A stretch of DNA of 64,000 bases, taken from assembly GCA_943736015.1 (NCBI GenBank), contig OX031065.1, positions 24,318,427 through 24,382,426 of the forward strand, in the 5' to 3' direction. Both the position numbers and the translations under genes were made by a program. The stretch's first letter is position 1. The number at the start of each line of letters is the position of its first letter. Positions 12,736 through 23,775 of the stretch are shown piece after piece. The notes below the pieces were generated by a model. It was not told where the DNA came from, made no database searches, and saw nothing but the letters and a program-made list of their open reading frames with translations. Source of the DNA: Tridacna crocea (Eukaryota > Mollusca > Bivalvia > Cardiida > Cardiidae).

Positions 12736-12763
12736 CCACATAAAGCAAATCTTCTCATTAAAA

Positions 12764-12945
12764 AAAAACCGAATGACGAAATTTTGGACACCACCAAGTT
12801 AAAAACATTTGCAGACAACAAATTAAATGCAACGTAAATGATAATGCCTGTCTTTGAAAAGGTAGAAAACATTTTAGGAACAGGAGAACATTTTCTCCCT
12901 TTCCAGCAAAGTGTACTAAAGCCTTTTCTCTCAGGTCCGTTAGAT
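12764..12945 (+). mobile_element. T1 MITE, degraded
   Basis: AAACATTTGCAGACAACAAA and AAGGTAGAAAACATTTTAGG are T1 internal sequence; palindrome shortened. Confidence 0.5.
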
Positions 12946-13705
12946 TGCTGTAGTGTGAAACTGGTATTCTCAAAAAAGGCCGAATTTTCTGCTGAATTCA
13001 ACTTGTTGATTTTGCCATGAATATCAAAGTTTTTTTTTTACCAAAATAATTTTCGCCTTATAGAATCAATCAGGTCCAATATCAGACAGCTTGTTTTATG
13101 CGGCCGGTTATAAATCTACATTGTCAGCAAAAGCGCATTTGGACGGATAAGATTTCAGGATCAGACTACAAAAAGTGCATTTGTCGAGAGCAGTTCTAGG
13201 ACCGATCAGTTTATGTCTCACAGAATCAAAACTTAACCCTTAATCCGAGGATAAATGAATTACAAACCGACAAATAAAGCTGAAATATAATAATTTCAAT
13301 GTTCTTTTCTCAAGAAGAATCTCGCTTTATCAGATGTTATTCCAATATGCTGTTGAGTCTAATAAGGGTGCGCATTATGTGCAGTCTGATACTAATATTC
13401 AAGAGCCACACTGTGCTGTACCAGACAAAGGGTTTAGGTTGAAGTCGAAAAAAAAAAAAATCCTGCCAGGACAGATATACCGTCTTGGCAAGGATTGTGA
13501 ATTTGAAGCAGGCCACTGTTACGTAATGTTATGTTTCTCTTATCTTTTATCGCTGCAGGCTATTTAATATCGATTCCTTGTATACACTATGTAACTTCGC
13601 CAAACTCCGGAAACTCCCGGACCTTTACGTATGATATCGATTATTTTCATCGATTTGTTGATATGCGAGACTGCTGATAAGGCATGCCCGTGAAAGTTGG
13701 CTATG

Positions 13706-13885
13706 ATTTGCAGACTACAAAATCAACGTGACTGAAAAATTGAAATTTGTTCTGGGAAGGGTAGAAAACACTGTGGGAAAAGGAGAAAATGCTGGTTACC
13801 AGCATTTTCTCCTTTTCCCACAGTGTTTTCAAAACACTTCTTTCTCAGGGGCGTCAAAAGTAGGGATTGTGTGGTAATGGATTAA
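13706..13885 (+). mobile_element. T1 MITE, right part of the split copy
   Basis: Completes the copy begun at 10366. Perfect palindrome with the CACTGTGGG/CCCACAGTG stem variant; TTAA at 13882-13885 is shared with the next copy. Confidence 0.82.
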
Positions 13886-14111
13886 CTCTTTACCAAACGA
13901 CAAAATATTAGACTATTCCCAATTGAAAGCATTTGCAGACTACAAAATCAACGTGACTCAAAAATCAAAATTTGCTCTTGGAAGGAAGAAAACATCGTGG
14001 TAAAAAGGAGAAAATGCTCGTTACCAGTATTTTTCTCCTTTTCTCACGATGTTTTAATAAGGCTTATTTTTTAGGGGTGAAAACCAGGGATTGTTGTAAG
14101 GAAAGAGGTAA
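13882..14111 (+). mobile_element. T1 MITE, full copy adjoining another copy
   Basis: Starts in the TTAA that ends the previous copy; the right end is decayed to GTAA. Palindrome imperfect (GCTCGTTACCAGT). Confidence 0.72.
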
Positions 14112-14149
14112 CCCTCTTGGCACCATTGGCGAAACTGTGACAGGGAGTT

Positions 14150-14225
14150 TTGCGGACAACATAAATCAAGATCAGACTGCACAGAACGTCCAGTCTGATC
14201 GTAGATTTATTCCGTCCGCTCGTTT
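14150..14225. mobile_element. AGATCAGACTGCAC palindrome (family T2 core)
   Basis: GCGGACAACATAAATCAAGA opposite GTAGATTTATTCCGTCCGC, centre on ACTGCACAGAACGTCCAGTC. Confidence 0.5.
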
Positions 14226-14310
14226 AGTCAACTCTATGACACAAAAATTGCCTTAGTCTCAGTAGATTCTATTTTCAGGCATCGAAAAAGCGTCGAGCTT
14301 ATATATGGAG

Positions 14311-14570
14311 TTCAACATGCAAAAAGGTGCATTCGGACATTTGCGTAAAGTGTCATCCCGGATTAGCCTGCGCAATCTGCGCAGGCTAATCCGGGAAGAC
14401 ACTTTACGACTACATTAGAATTTGTGCTACAGTAGACTTGCGTAAAACAGAAAATCACATAAAATTGGCAAGTTACATTTCGGATTAGCCTGTACTGACT
14501 GCACATGCTGATCTGAGACGACACTTTATGCAAATGTCCGAATGACCCTTTTCGCGTGTTGCAGGCCATA
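14311..14570. mobile_element. Foldback family F4, near-complete copy
   Basis: CAACATGCAAAAAGGTGCATT at one end and CCCTTTTCGCGTGTTGCAGG at the other; two internal stems, GCCTGCGCAATCTGCGCAGGC and one around GACTGCACATGC. Confidence 0.72.
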
Positions 14571-14682
14571 TTTGGAGTTGAAATATTTAGGTACTTTACC
14601 CTCAAATCAGTCCAAACGCGATTGACGTATTTACCAGAGAATATAGACAATCTATAGATCAGTTATGGACTGAAGTAATTCA

Positions 14683-14884
14683 GGGCCCGTATTCACCTAG
14701 ATCTACTATTCTTGAGAATATTCTTAGTCTTATTCTCCAAGGTTTTCTAAATTTGTGACACAACTTCTGATTGGCTAAACCATTAGGTTTAGCCAATCAG
14801 AAGTTGTGTGACTTTCAAATAAAGAAAATTATGGAGAATAAGACAAAGAACCTTCTTAAGAATGGTTTGTGAATACGGGTCCTG
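14683..14884. mobile_element. Foldback element F3, single hairpin
   Basis: GGGCCCGTATTCACC pairs with GTGAATACGGGTCC, and the arms meet at GGCTAAACC/GGTTTAGCC. About 200 bp, nearly all of it inverted repeat. Confidence 0.78.
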
Positions 14885-17800
14885 ATCTTGGAGTAAGCAC
14901 TCTCTACTTCTCAATCACTCAACAGACGCAGTTGTATAAACCCAAATCAATAGCCGATTAACTTGACAAAGTAATTGCATTGAAGTTTAACGCCGTTTTA
15001 ACAGCTTAAATCATATCACAGTGTTCAGTGTGCCTTTCTCACACAAGTTCACAACAACAAGTTTCCCTTCCAATTCACAGACTTCTTTTCTCACACGCTT
15101 CAGAGGTGAGAGGCGAAAAAGTGCCAGAAAGAAAGTTTGCCTGAAGCTGATTTCGAACTCGTAATCACCCAGTTATTAGTCGAACTAATTGACATGAAAT
15201 AACTTACTTCTATTACCATTATTACATGCTTGAATTATTGTCCAAACTTAGCTTCGGCTAATGTTGTCTGCATGCGGAACTATTTGCACGTTTTTTAACC
15301 CTTTAGGAAGCCAGTAGATTCATAGTGTCTTCAAAAGATACTTAAAATATCTGAAATAAACGTTCTTGTGTTGGTTTAAATTGGTAATAGGTGACTAGTG
15401 ACTTAGATATAGGATGCATTTTCTTTGCAGCCAGATCTTGATCTATGCCATCCACAAAAGCCTTTTGATTTTGACTATGGCGCAGTTAGGGTCAAATCCG
15501 ACAATTACCGTTTACACAATTTCCGTAGTGTCCAGTTATACCCGATGATTTACATATTCACGTTTTAACTATTCTTTGCATAGAGGTCAGTCATTTCAGG
15601 TCAATTTATTTCAGTAATACAAGAGTTACAAGTCAAATACGCTATTGCGGCTAACCACTGAGACACCCGACAAGGTAAGATGTAGATAAAACCGATATTT
15701 GCAATTACAAAATTGCAAAGTAACATCGACCAAGTCTATGCAATCAATACAATTTTCTGTTGTCACGAGAATATCTAATATTTATAAAGAGAGAGAGCAG
15801 AACAAAGTAATTAGTATTTATTATTGATTTAAACTGTACAAGCCACTAACATATGCTCTGAAAACGCTGAAAAGAACCAGAGCAAGACACATGTTGTTAG
15901 TTAAATTGTCTAGCGTTAAAAGAATCTTCAATAACTTAAACAATAGCACAGAATAGAGTGTGTGTGTTTTTTAAACCCTTATCCTGCTAAATAACTAAAA
16001 TAACATTTTCATTTCGATGGTTAAAAACCCGAATTTTTATATTTTCAAACTATGTTTTGGGGAAAGACTAGTACAGATAACTGTCCCCAAAGGCGATGTT
16101 ACTTTTTGACTGGTCGCTTCTGGGTACAGAGACAATCAAGACAAAATCAGTTGAAAGTTCCACACAGATTTTGTGCGCAAGTTTGAACTCTTATAATTTC
16201 CCAAATAGAGCACAAAACTAGGATTTAAACATACCTGTGGCTTGCGTATTCAATATTCCTTCATTTGAAATACAAAAAAAATCAATTTAAACGCTGATTG
16301 TGAGAAAAAAAAAACTGTGCATTTAATTTGTTGCGTTGTTTACGTTCCGGAAAACATACAAAATGGCCGCCACGCACGATAAATTTCATCCGTGATTTTA
16401 CCGAGATAAACATATTGTAAACGACTTCTACAAGCTTTTTATGTAATGAATGGTTTAACAATTTGTTTTTGGTCATGTTTCGTACTAAAAGTTAATTGCA
16501 TTTCGCTGTAATGCAGATAAACCCGATGACACAAAAAGGCATATTTATTTAGCGGTCTATATTTCCTACTGGAAAATTTACGATGGACTTGAGAAGGTAC
16601 GGTGAACAGTAAATGTCCAAATATGAAAAAGATCACCGGGGCGTCTCATTTTTGAGACTAGGGAAAGACATCTCAGCGATAAAGTCTGACATGTACAGGT
16701 TGTCCGAGAAGTAAGGTAACACTTTTGTACATTATAATTTGGCTTTAAAAATCAGATAAAGAGGTAGAAATATAGATACATGTATATAAAATATGGAAGT
16801 TTTTTGCGTGGTAATTTCAGTTAATTTTCATATTACGGCCCTTTATACAGATTTCAAATCAGAGGTACCTTTTTGTCATTGGCGTCATTTTAGTTTATAT
16901 TGTCATTGGCGTCATTTTAGTTTATAAATAATGTTCCCAATTTGAACGCCTTTTATACTCTTCGAATCGTGGAATACTTCAGCCTAATCTCATCCTGTGC
17001 AACTTCTTCATGTCGGGTTATTTGAACTTAGGGGTCTGCAATCTCACCCTAAACAAGACAATCATGTTGTTAAAGACCACTAAAAGTGAAATCAAGAAGA
17101 CTAATATTTGAACGTGCGCTATTTAAAGTGATTGATAAACTCATCAAGCGAATCAAGCGAGTTTGGCATAGAAAGAGTGTAATTGGCAGTCACAATGAAT
17201 ACGTCATTAATAATTAAAATAAAGCCAATGGAAAAAAAAACATGTTTTTGAATCAAAATCTGTATAAAGCGCGAAATGTAATGAAAATTAAATAAAATCA
17301 TCACACGCAAAACTTACACTTGTTTTGCACATATATATATGTTATTTCTTTATCTCATATTTAAAACAAAATTGTAAATGTACAAAAGTGTTATTTTACA
17401 TTCCGGACATCCCGTAGTGTTATTTTTTTCTGATCTATGTAACGAAGCAGTGCGTTTGACCTGTAACTTGCATGGATTTGTATTGTTATATTGTTTGTTA
17501 ACAAAGCCAAAATTATCGTTGGGCAGTAACAGATCCTGATGCGGTCAGACGTATAATTAATTATACGTTCACACAAATAGTGACGCTATATACAATGGAA
17601 ATACAAGCTACATAATACACATTAAACAAACTTGACGGTGTGAATATCTGTAGACATTTTTTTTTCTTATTTCCTCTACTTGTAGAGAATTTCACTGCCT
17701 ATCGAACAATCGCACAAATATACAGAAAATGACAAAGACGTGCCAGCAAACTGTATAATCTACTGTTACATGTAGAATAGGCCTATGTAAGGGCCTAATT

Positions 17801-17984
17801 TGAGCACCTAATTAATTTGATACAGCGCAAGCTTACATCACTCGAAAAATTTTGCCATTGGCCAATTTTCTGCATGTCAAAGGACTAGTCTTGACTATGA
17901 TTCAGCCGATTGGTACAACACAACAAACGGATTTTATGGACCCAAAATCATGTGATGGCTGCCATTATACACCACAAAGAACCA
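14885..17984. other. 3.1 kb intergenic, no gene recognised
   Basis: AT-rich. A 24-base direct repeat TGTCATTGGCGTCATTTTAG (about 16875 and 16902) and a T2-like end (AACCCTTATCCTGCTAAATA at 15977) are the only structures I noted. Short open frames show no family resemblance. Confidence 0.4.
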
Positions 17985-18213
17985 TTAACCCTTTACACCA
18001 TGAGGTATTTCTATGGTATCTCTAATTGACCCTAAATAACAGCAAGGATGAAGCTGTTTCTTATGTATATATTACACCTTTTTATAGCATAGGAAACATT
18101 GTGACAAAAGATGAAATTGCTCGTCACGAGCAATTTCAAATTTTGCCACAATGCTTTCCAAAGGCTCCTACAAGCAATGCGTAGAAATAGGTATCTATGG
18201 CGTAAAGGGTTAG
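17985..18213 (+). mobile_element. T1 MITE, GAGCAATT stem subfamily
   Basis: TTAACCCTTTACACCATGAG at left, TTAG at right. Stem GAAATTGCTCGTCACGAGCA; both arms differ from the common form but still pair. Confidence 0.72.
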
Positions 18214-18334
18214 CTCCCCTTCGCCAGACCATAGCTCATTCGTTTGATTACCTGTGAAAGAATGGAATCACCAATGGTGTTACTCTGGTTCTTGTTTTTC
18301 AGTAGAGTTTCTCTGGCTGCTACTAGAACAATGT

Positions 18335-18850
18335 CAGATAGCACTGTACAATATTCGTTGAACGGTCAGGTAGCGGGGAGGGGGGAGTGGGGAAGGGGGG
18401 ACTTGGAAACTTGTTCACGGCTGTGGTGAATCATGATGTCACCTCGCCTTCTTCCCTGTCACCTGACCGTACAACGAATTTATCATACTGCAATCTTTTA
18501 GCATGCCAACGTTTGTTAAGAGAATTTTAGCCTTATTTTGTTTAAACAACTGAGTACGCTGACAAAGTAGAATTTCCCTACTGAGTGCCCAAATTCAATG
18601 AAAACTGACGTGACTGGGAAATGAAGTCACTGAAACCTTGGGAATTATATGTGCTTAAACGTGCAGCTTGGCGTAAATCTTAATTGACGCCGCCATTTTG
18701 GATGTTGTGTTGACTGTGTAGCCATGTATACGGGGCTCCCGAAAGGGAAGCTGCTCTGACGTTGGTTTTGCCAGTATACATGATTATATTCGGGGCATAT
18801 TATTCAATCAGATCACGAGAAATTTCTTTGCAGTTCAATAAAACACATTA
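18335..18850. repeat. Dispersed repeat D1, copy 2
   Basis: Collinear with 820-1480, with small indels, ending TTCTTTGCAGTTCAATAA. A partial third copy (right end only) lies at 23997-24100 in intron 1 of gene 1. Confidence 0.65.
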
Positions 18851-18884
18851 TCTGATTCAAGAATTAGTATCCATGTTCACCTTT

Positions 18885-19075
18885 ATCCTGCTAAATAACT
18901 GAAATCAAACTTTTAAGCCCATGGCAAAAAACACAATTTTTGCCTTATTTTTTTTAAAGATATCTCCTTATCGGACAGAGCAGATCCAAGATCAGATTGC
19001 ACGTTCTGTGCAGTCTGATCTTGATCTACGCTGTGCACGAAAGGTCAGTGATTCGGGCTTGACAGCGTAAGGGTT
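18885..19075. mobile_element. T2 palindromic MITE
   Basis: CCTTATCCTGCTAAATAACT at left and CAGCGTAAGGGTTA at right; core is an inverted repeat of AGATCAGATTGCACG / GCAGTCTGATCTTGATCT. Confidence 0.65.
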
Positions 19076-19167
19076 ATTTGATATAAATGCACATGTATAA
19101 ATTACACTAAATCTGCATTTTGACCCCCCGAATCGTTTACGTTTAGCAACTAGCCTGCCTTTACAAG

Positions 19168-19388
19168 TTAATTCTTTACCAAACGACAATATCTTAGACT
19201 GGCCCAAATTGAAAGCATTTGCAGACGACATAACAAATGTGAATGAAATTTGGTTTGACAAGGGTAGAAAACATTGTGGGAAAAGGAGAAAATGCTGGTT
19301 ACCAGCATTTTCTCGTTTTCCCACAATGTTTTCAAAAGCTCTCTGTCTCAGGGTCCCTAAAACTCGGGATTGTGTGGTAAAGAGTTAA
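19168..19388 (+). mobile_element. T1 MITE, full copy with matched empty site
   Basis: TTAA both ends. The tandem duplicate at 20023-20342 carries a single TTAA (20060-20063) in identical flanks, showing that TTAA is the target duplication. Confidence 0.9.
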
Positions 19389-19429
19389 AAACTCGAAACC
19401 ATTGGTAAATGAGAATGTATCAATAGGCT

Positions 19430-19765
19430 CGTTGTCTGCGCATGTCATATTCTTCGAAGATTCGACTGTCTTGTATGACGCCATGGGCTGACTGTAATAT
19501 TACGCTCTATAAAGTAGCAATGTAGAAAATAGATTTTATCAATACGTTTGAGGAGAAATGAGACCTGCTTTAGCTCCAGATTTCTCTAAACTGCTGATCA
19601 TAGCTGAGTGAATTGCACCAGGTAGCGTTTTATTGAGTAAATATTTATTTCAGTTTGAAATTCAAAATAACGGTTGTCGCGTAGGAAAGTGGTTCGGTTC
19701 TCTACCCAGGATGCCCATATCAGATAGATGAGTATTTATAGAATGCCATCTAGCGGGAGATAATG
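19430..19765. mobile_element. E10 element, copy 1 (336 bp, 10-bp target duplication)
   Basis: Bounded by TCAATAGGCT (19420-19429) and TCCATAGACT (19766-19775), a 10-bp target duplication with two mismatches; the matching empty site in the neighbouring duplicate reads TCCCTAGGCT once. Ends CGTTGTCTGC and GGGAGATAATG are weakly inverted (7 of 10). No coding. The class is unclear; the TSD length would fit Mutator-like elements. Confidence 0.78.
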
Positions 19766-20354
19766 TCCATAGACTTTGCGAACATAATCTTAAATCAGCA
19801 ATACAATTTTACATAATGGTATTGTAAGATCATGTATCTGTACCCTTACAGCGATTAGCAAAACCCTCGAATTCAACGACAGTGCAAAGCTGAGATCAGA
19901 GTGCATAGGACGTGCAGTCTGATCTTCCCTTTTTGTATATGTTTGTGAGAGTGTATGTGTAAGGGGGGTAGATTTGGGGGTGGGGGTGGCAGTCCTCCTC
20001 CCACTCCCCCCCCCCCCCCCCCAATTGTTTACGTTTAGCAACTAGCCTGCCTTTACAAGTTAAAATTCGAAACCATTGGTGAATGAGAATGTATCCCTAG
20101 GCTTTGCAAACATAACCTTACGTCAGCAATACACTTTTACATAATGGTATTGTAAGATTATGTACCTGTACCCTTACAGCGATCAGCAAAACCCTCGAAT
20201 TCAACGACAGTGCAGAGCTGAGATCAGAGTGCATAGGACGTGCAGTCTGATCTTCTCTTTTTGTATATATTTGTAAGAGTGTGTGTGTAAGGGGGGATAG
20301 ATTGGGGAGTGTTGCAGTCCTCCTCCCACTCCCCCCCCCCCCAGTTTAACAGGA

Positions 20355-20517
20355 ATTTAACTCTTCAAAAACGACAAAATTACGAACGAGAGTAAAGTAT
20401 ACATGTAGCTCAAAAGATTATTGCTGTCTATGATTTCGGAAAAGGACGAAATGCTGGTAACCAACATCCCACATTGTTTTCGAAAGATCTCGTCTTCAAA
20501 GCTGTTATACCACGTTA
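20355..20517 (+). mobile_element. T1 MITE, internally deleted
   Basis: TTTAACTCTTCAAAAACGAC at left, AAGGACGAAATGCTGG in the core, ends near GTTATACCACGTTAA. Confidence 0.55.
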
Positions 20518-21060
20518 ATGTTTTATGGCCCAATGAATTTGTCTGAATTATTTACATTCAAAACAGTTGCAGAACATTACATAATTACATAAAAGAGCCC
20601 ACAATACCCCCCCCCACACTCCCGAGGACACTGTCATTTTGATAATTATCAAATTATTTGAACTACAATTTTGCTTTTTCCCCCCATAACCATATCTGTG
20701 CAACACGGACTTTTGCAGGTTGTATAGGTGAAGATCAGACACAGCACAGATCATCGTGCATTCTGATCTCGGATCGCTACCATTTGCTTGTTTAATCAAG
20801 CATAACAATAAAAATCTTTCAGAGTTTAAGTGGGTTGATTTTTTCCGTCGTAAAATGAATTAACACTCAATTCTTTTGCGCTTAACGAGTTAATTTCTTC
20901 AAATTCTCTTTTGTCAGTCTATTGTTACACTTTATGAAAGCGCTTGTCAGTCATATCTGCTTACTTGCGCAATAGTTCTGTCCAGAGCAAAGAACTCGAA
21001 TACCAAATACCACAAAGAAAATGCCTGGATACATTCATATATTACTTTTTTATATGCTAA

Positions 21061-21282
21061 TTAACCCATTATCACACAATTCCTACGTTTGACGACCATG
21101 AGAAAGAAGCCCTTAGAAAACATTGTGGGAAAAATATTGGTAACCAGCATTTTCTCCTTTTCCCACAATGTTTTCTATCCTTTACAGAACAAATTTCAAA
21201 TTTTCAGTTACTTTTATTTTGTCGTCTGCAAATGCTTTCGATTTGGAAAAGCGTAAAATATTGTCGTTTGGGAAAGGGTTAA
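21061..21282 (-). mobile_element. T1 MITE, full copy
   Basis: TTAA both ends, 222 bp; one palindrome arm is shortened by about 10 nt. Confidence 0.82.
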
Positions 21283-21607
21283 TGTCCTTTTTAACCCTAA
21301 TGCAGTATATTTCGGCGGCTGCCAAGATCACCAGTCCGTTGAGTTTCTTTTATTAGTACCACACACAATTTTCTTCCCATGCCACTGACTGCTTAACCAT
21401 CGCTACGACAAAGGTTAGGGTTGAAAGAGGAACGAATCCTGTCGTAATGCCAGTCATTAGTTCTCGGTAAGAAACTGGCTGAGGTTAGGGCCCGAACCAG
21501 CGACCCCCGCACGTTAGCGACTCACGGATCTAGCCGGCTTGGCTGTAAATATCTTTCGAAGATATAACTTTCAAACTTGAGATCAATAGTGTGGCAGTTA
21601 TTGAATA
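21283..21607. other. Intergenic with a possible decayed tRNA-like or SINE segment
   Basis: The minus strand of 21440-21535 contains CTGGTTCGGGCCC, a B-box-like word, but no convincing A box. Confidence 0.25.
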
Positions 21608-21860
21608 TGGCATGCAGCACGCAAAAAAGGGCATTAGGACACATGCGTTGGTGTCGTTTCGAATCAGCCTGTGCATTCCGCGCAGACTTATCCAAAATGA
21701 CGCTATCCTTTTTCATATATTTTTCTGCTTTGCACAACTCTACCATAGGATAAAGTCTAGTGTAATCGTCGTCTCGAGTCAGCTTGCGCTGATTGCGCAG
21801 GCTGACCCGCGACTAAACTTTACGTACATTTCCGAGTGCTCCTTTCGCGTGTTGCAGGCC
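21608..21860. mobile_element. Foldback family F4, near-complete copy
   Basis: GCAGCACGCAAAAAAGGGCA to TCCTTTCGCGTGTTGCAGGC; inner stem GCGCTGATTGCGC. Confidence 0.72.
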
Positions 21861-22092
21861 AGTCTTTGAAAAATCTGTAAGACCAGTATCTGCGCCTAGG
21901 GACTGGCTAGCTTTATTCTTATGAAATTTGGCAAAAGGTTGAAAACGAAGACGTCCTTCATGATACGTGGAAAAAGACATTGAAAATGTATTTTGATAAA
22001 AAGATCTATTATCTATTCCTTATTCTGCTTCCTGTGAAAAACACCAGTATGTGTGGACCAATGACGTCCGAACATTGATGTTCCTGGAAATG

Positions 22093-22195
22093 GAATTCGG
22101 GACTTCTCGAACCTAAAGCCTTCTTAGGGCATCGCCTGTATGGGCAACCGGTGACGTCGATAAGTAAACAGAAAATCAATCAATCAATTGATCGA
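22093..22195 (+). mobile_element. SINE-like 3' end
   Basis: GGGCATCGCCTGTATGGGCA, CCGGTGACGTCGATAAG, then a tail of CAATCAATCAATTGATCGAT, the simple-repeat tail common to invertebrate SINEs. Confidence 0.45.
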
Positions 22196-22199
22196 TCAG

Positions 22200-23186
22200 T
22201 TGATCAATCAGTCATTGGAAGGTGGTGATACTATGCCTTCGGGAACACCTTCATGTACCACGCGACCGGTAAATGATAATGCATGTAGACGAAATATTTG
22301 ATCCATATGGAAAAGCGGGCGGAGGTGGAATTGGGGCTGGAAGCATTTTCCTAAACATTATACCAAGCCATTCGTTGCACAGCATGGATTTATTGTGTCT
22401 CAAAACCGGTAGCATGACGATCAAGTCACTATATATGATTTGTTTGTCTCCTACTTCAATGTGTAACTGAAGTTTTGTCAAAATGACCTTATATTTTAGT
22501 CGACATAGCCCAATCTCAAACCTGTCCAGGCTATCACTAAGGTTAGGTAAAAAAACACGTCACTGGGGGATATCGAAGAAAGTCTTGTGTGTACTTTAGA
22601 GACCAGATTTTCCGTCAGATACTAATGAAACTTAGTAAAGTTTTACAAATGATATTTCGGATTTTAAGGTCTGAAACATATTTATTTTACATCGATTAAG
22701 AAAAAAGTTCTTGAAACTCAGCATATGCTCGATTATTACTTGTGCCGATTGTGTGGACCAGTGAACAATCCCAAAGTGACAGCTGCTCCCGGGTATCGGA
22801 CTAGAGTTATGGTTACGAGGCCGACTTTCAACCTCACAACCACACAACTGATATCTCGGATACGTCGAGTCAAAAATAAGACTGCTGGTACAATCAATGA
22901 AAAACATTGTTTGCAATGCAGAGACCACATTTTCAACCAAATACACACAAAAATTAGTCAAAAAGCTTGGTTTTGGTAGGGTCAACACGTAGTTCAAGTC
23001 GAAAGTTGGGCGACCTAGTTATCAAAAATTAAATCACTGGGACAAATCATAGAAAAACCTTGTGTGCACTCTACGAAATAATATATTTTTATCCTGATAC
23101 TCATAAAACTAACAATAGGATAAGGGTTTTGTCGCGTTTTTTTTTTTAAACCTACTAGCGATTTTGGGTCATTCTGGCCCTATTGT
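22200..23186. other. Intergenic, nothing convincing
   Basis: Open frames on both strands at 22632-22997 overlap a repeat-like segment with GTGTGGACCAGTGAACAATC and CACAACTGATATCTCGGA; no domain recognised. Confidence 0.3.
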
Positions 23187-23415
23187 TTAACTCTTTACCA
23201 CACAGTCCCGAGTTTCAACGTCTTAAAGAAAAGAGCTTTTTTTTGAAAACCTTGCGTGAAAAGGAGAAAATGGAGGTTACCAGCATTTTCTCCTTTTCAC
23301 ACAACGTTTTCTGCTTTGCCATAAACAAATCTAAGCATTTTAGTCATGTTTATTTTCTCTTCAGACGCTTTTAATACGGATGAGTCAAAACTTTGGTCAT
23401 GTGGTAAAGGGTTAA
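23187..23415 (-). mobile_element. T1 MITE, full copy
   Basis: TTAA both ends, 229 bp, just upstream of METTL24-like gene 1. Palindrome GAGAAAATGGAGG...ACCAGCATTTTCTC. Confidence 0.8.
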
Positions 23416-23455
23416 AAGAAACTGATTCATGGTAGGATCATCCAAATACCGTACG

Positions 23456-23592
23456 GCCTATATGGTTTGCAAAACAGAAAAAAAATCATTTAAACGGAAA
23501 GTGCCGTCTCGGATCAGCCTGCGCAGGCTGATCCAAGACAACACTTTACGCAGATGTCCGAGTGCCCCTTTTGGCGTGTTGCAAGCCATATG
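23456..23592. mobile_element. Foldback family F4, right half, abutting exon 1 of gene 1
   Basis: GTCTCGGATCAGCCTGCGCA with AGGCTGATCCAAGACAACAC, ends TTTTGGCGTGTTGCAAGCC, 30 nt before the exon 1 acceptor. Confidence 0.65.
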
Positions 23593-23631
23593 TGTACTGC
23601 ACATCCTGTTTTCTTTTACAAGGCTTTCAGC

Positions 23632-23775
23632 ATGGATAAACGTCGGTGTGTCATATCAGGATGGCTTGTGGCGGTTGCACTCCTGTTCCTATTTTTCTAC
23701 ACAACCATGCACACCGAGGTTCAAGCCCCAGTTGTCACACAAATGTCACAGCTTCTCGGGGTATTAAAGAACCAG
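23632..23775 (+). CDS. METTL24-like gene 1, coding exon 1 (start and membrane anchor)
   Basis: Codes residues 1-48 in phase 0. The start ATG sits 9 nt after a pyrimidine tract and AG (23621-23622), so this exon probably begins at 23623 with a little 5' UTR. The peptide opens MDKRRC, then a hydrophobic stretch WLVAVALLFLFFY, then a stem ending LLGVLKNQ. The donor is CAG/GTAATA at 23776. The exon at 58365 is the same length, has 32 of 48 identical residues and the same acceptor context, which supports start and boundaries. The frame is open further upstream into a foldback repeat that gene 2 lacks, so I do not extend it. Confidence 0.85.

Larger units (their letters stand above)
10415..13705. 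mobile_element. 3.3 kb inverted-repeat element inserted in a T1 MITE
   Basis: Left end CATAGCCAACTTTCGCGGAC and right end, reverse complement, CATAGCCAACTTTCACGGGC: about 23 bp with two mismatches. It sits exactly inside a T1 MITE whose two halves rejoin to consensus. I see no transposase-like protein; its 3.3 kb holds degraded T1 pieces (near 11318, 12474 and 12764), CGAT-rich stretches near both ends, and no recognised coding. No target duplication is visible, which is unusual. It could be a non-autonomous DNA transposon or a composite. Confidence 0.6.
19123..20342. repeat. Tandem duplication of a 320-bp unit, first copy carrying two insertions
   Basis: Copy 1 is about 19123-20022, copy 2 about 20023-20342. 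Both start CGTTTACGTTTAGC-like after a C run, share AACTAGCCTGCCTTTACAAG, ACATAATGGTATTGTAAGAT, GCATAGGACGTGCAGTCTGA, and end in CTCCTCCCACTCCCCC. Copy 1 contains a T1 MITE (19168-19388) and an E10 element (19430-19765); copy 2 has neither. Poly-C runs at both unit ends suggest unequal exchange or slippage there. Confidence 0.85.

Noticed and set aside
13882..14256. Frames of 60-110 codons containing NIVGKGENAG or similar
   Set aside because: This peptide is the translation of the T1 palindrome and appears at many MITE copies.
23554..23631. Upstream in-frame extension of gene 1 exon 1
   Set aside because: It runs into a foldback repeat that gene 2 lacks, and an acceptor shared by both genes lies between.
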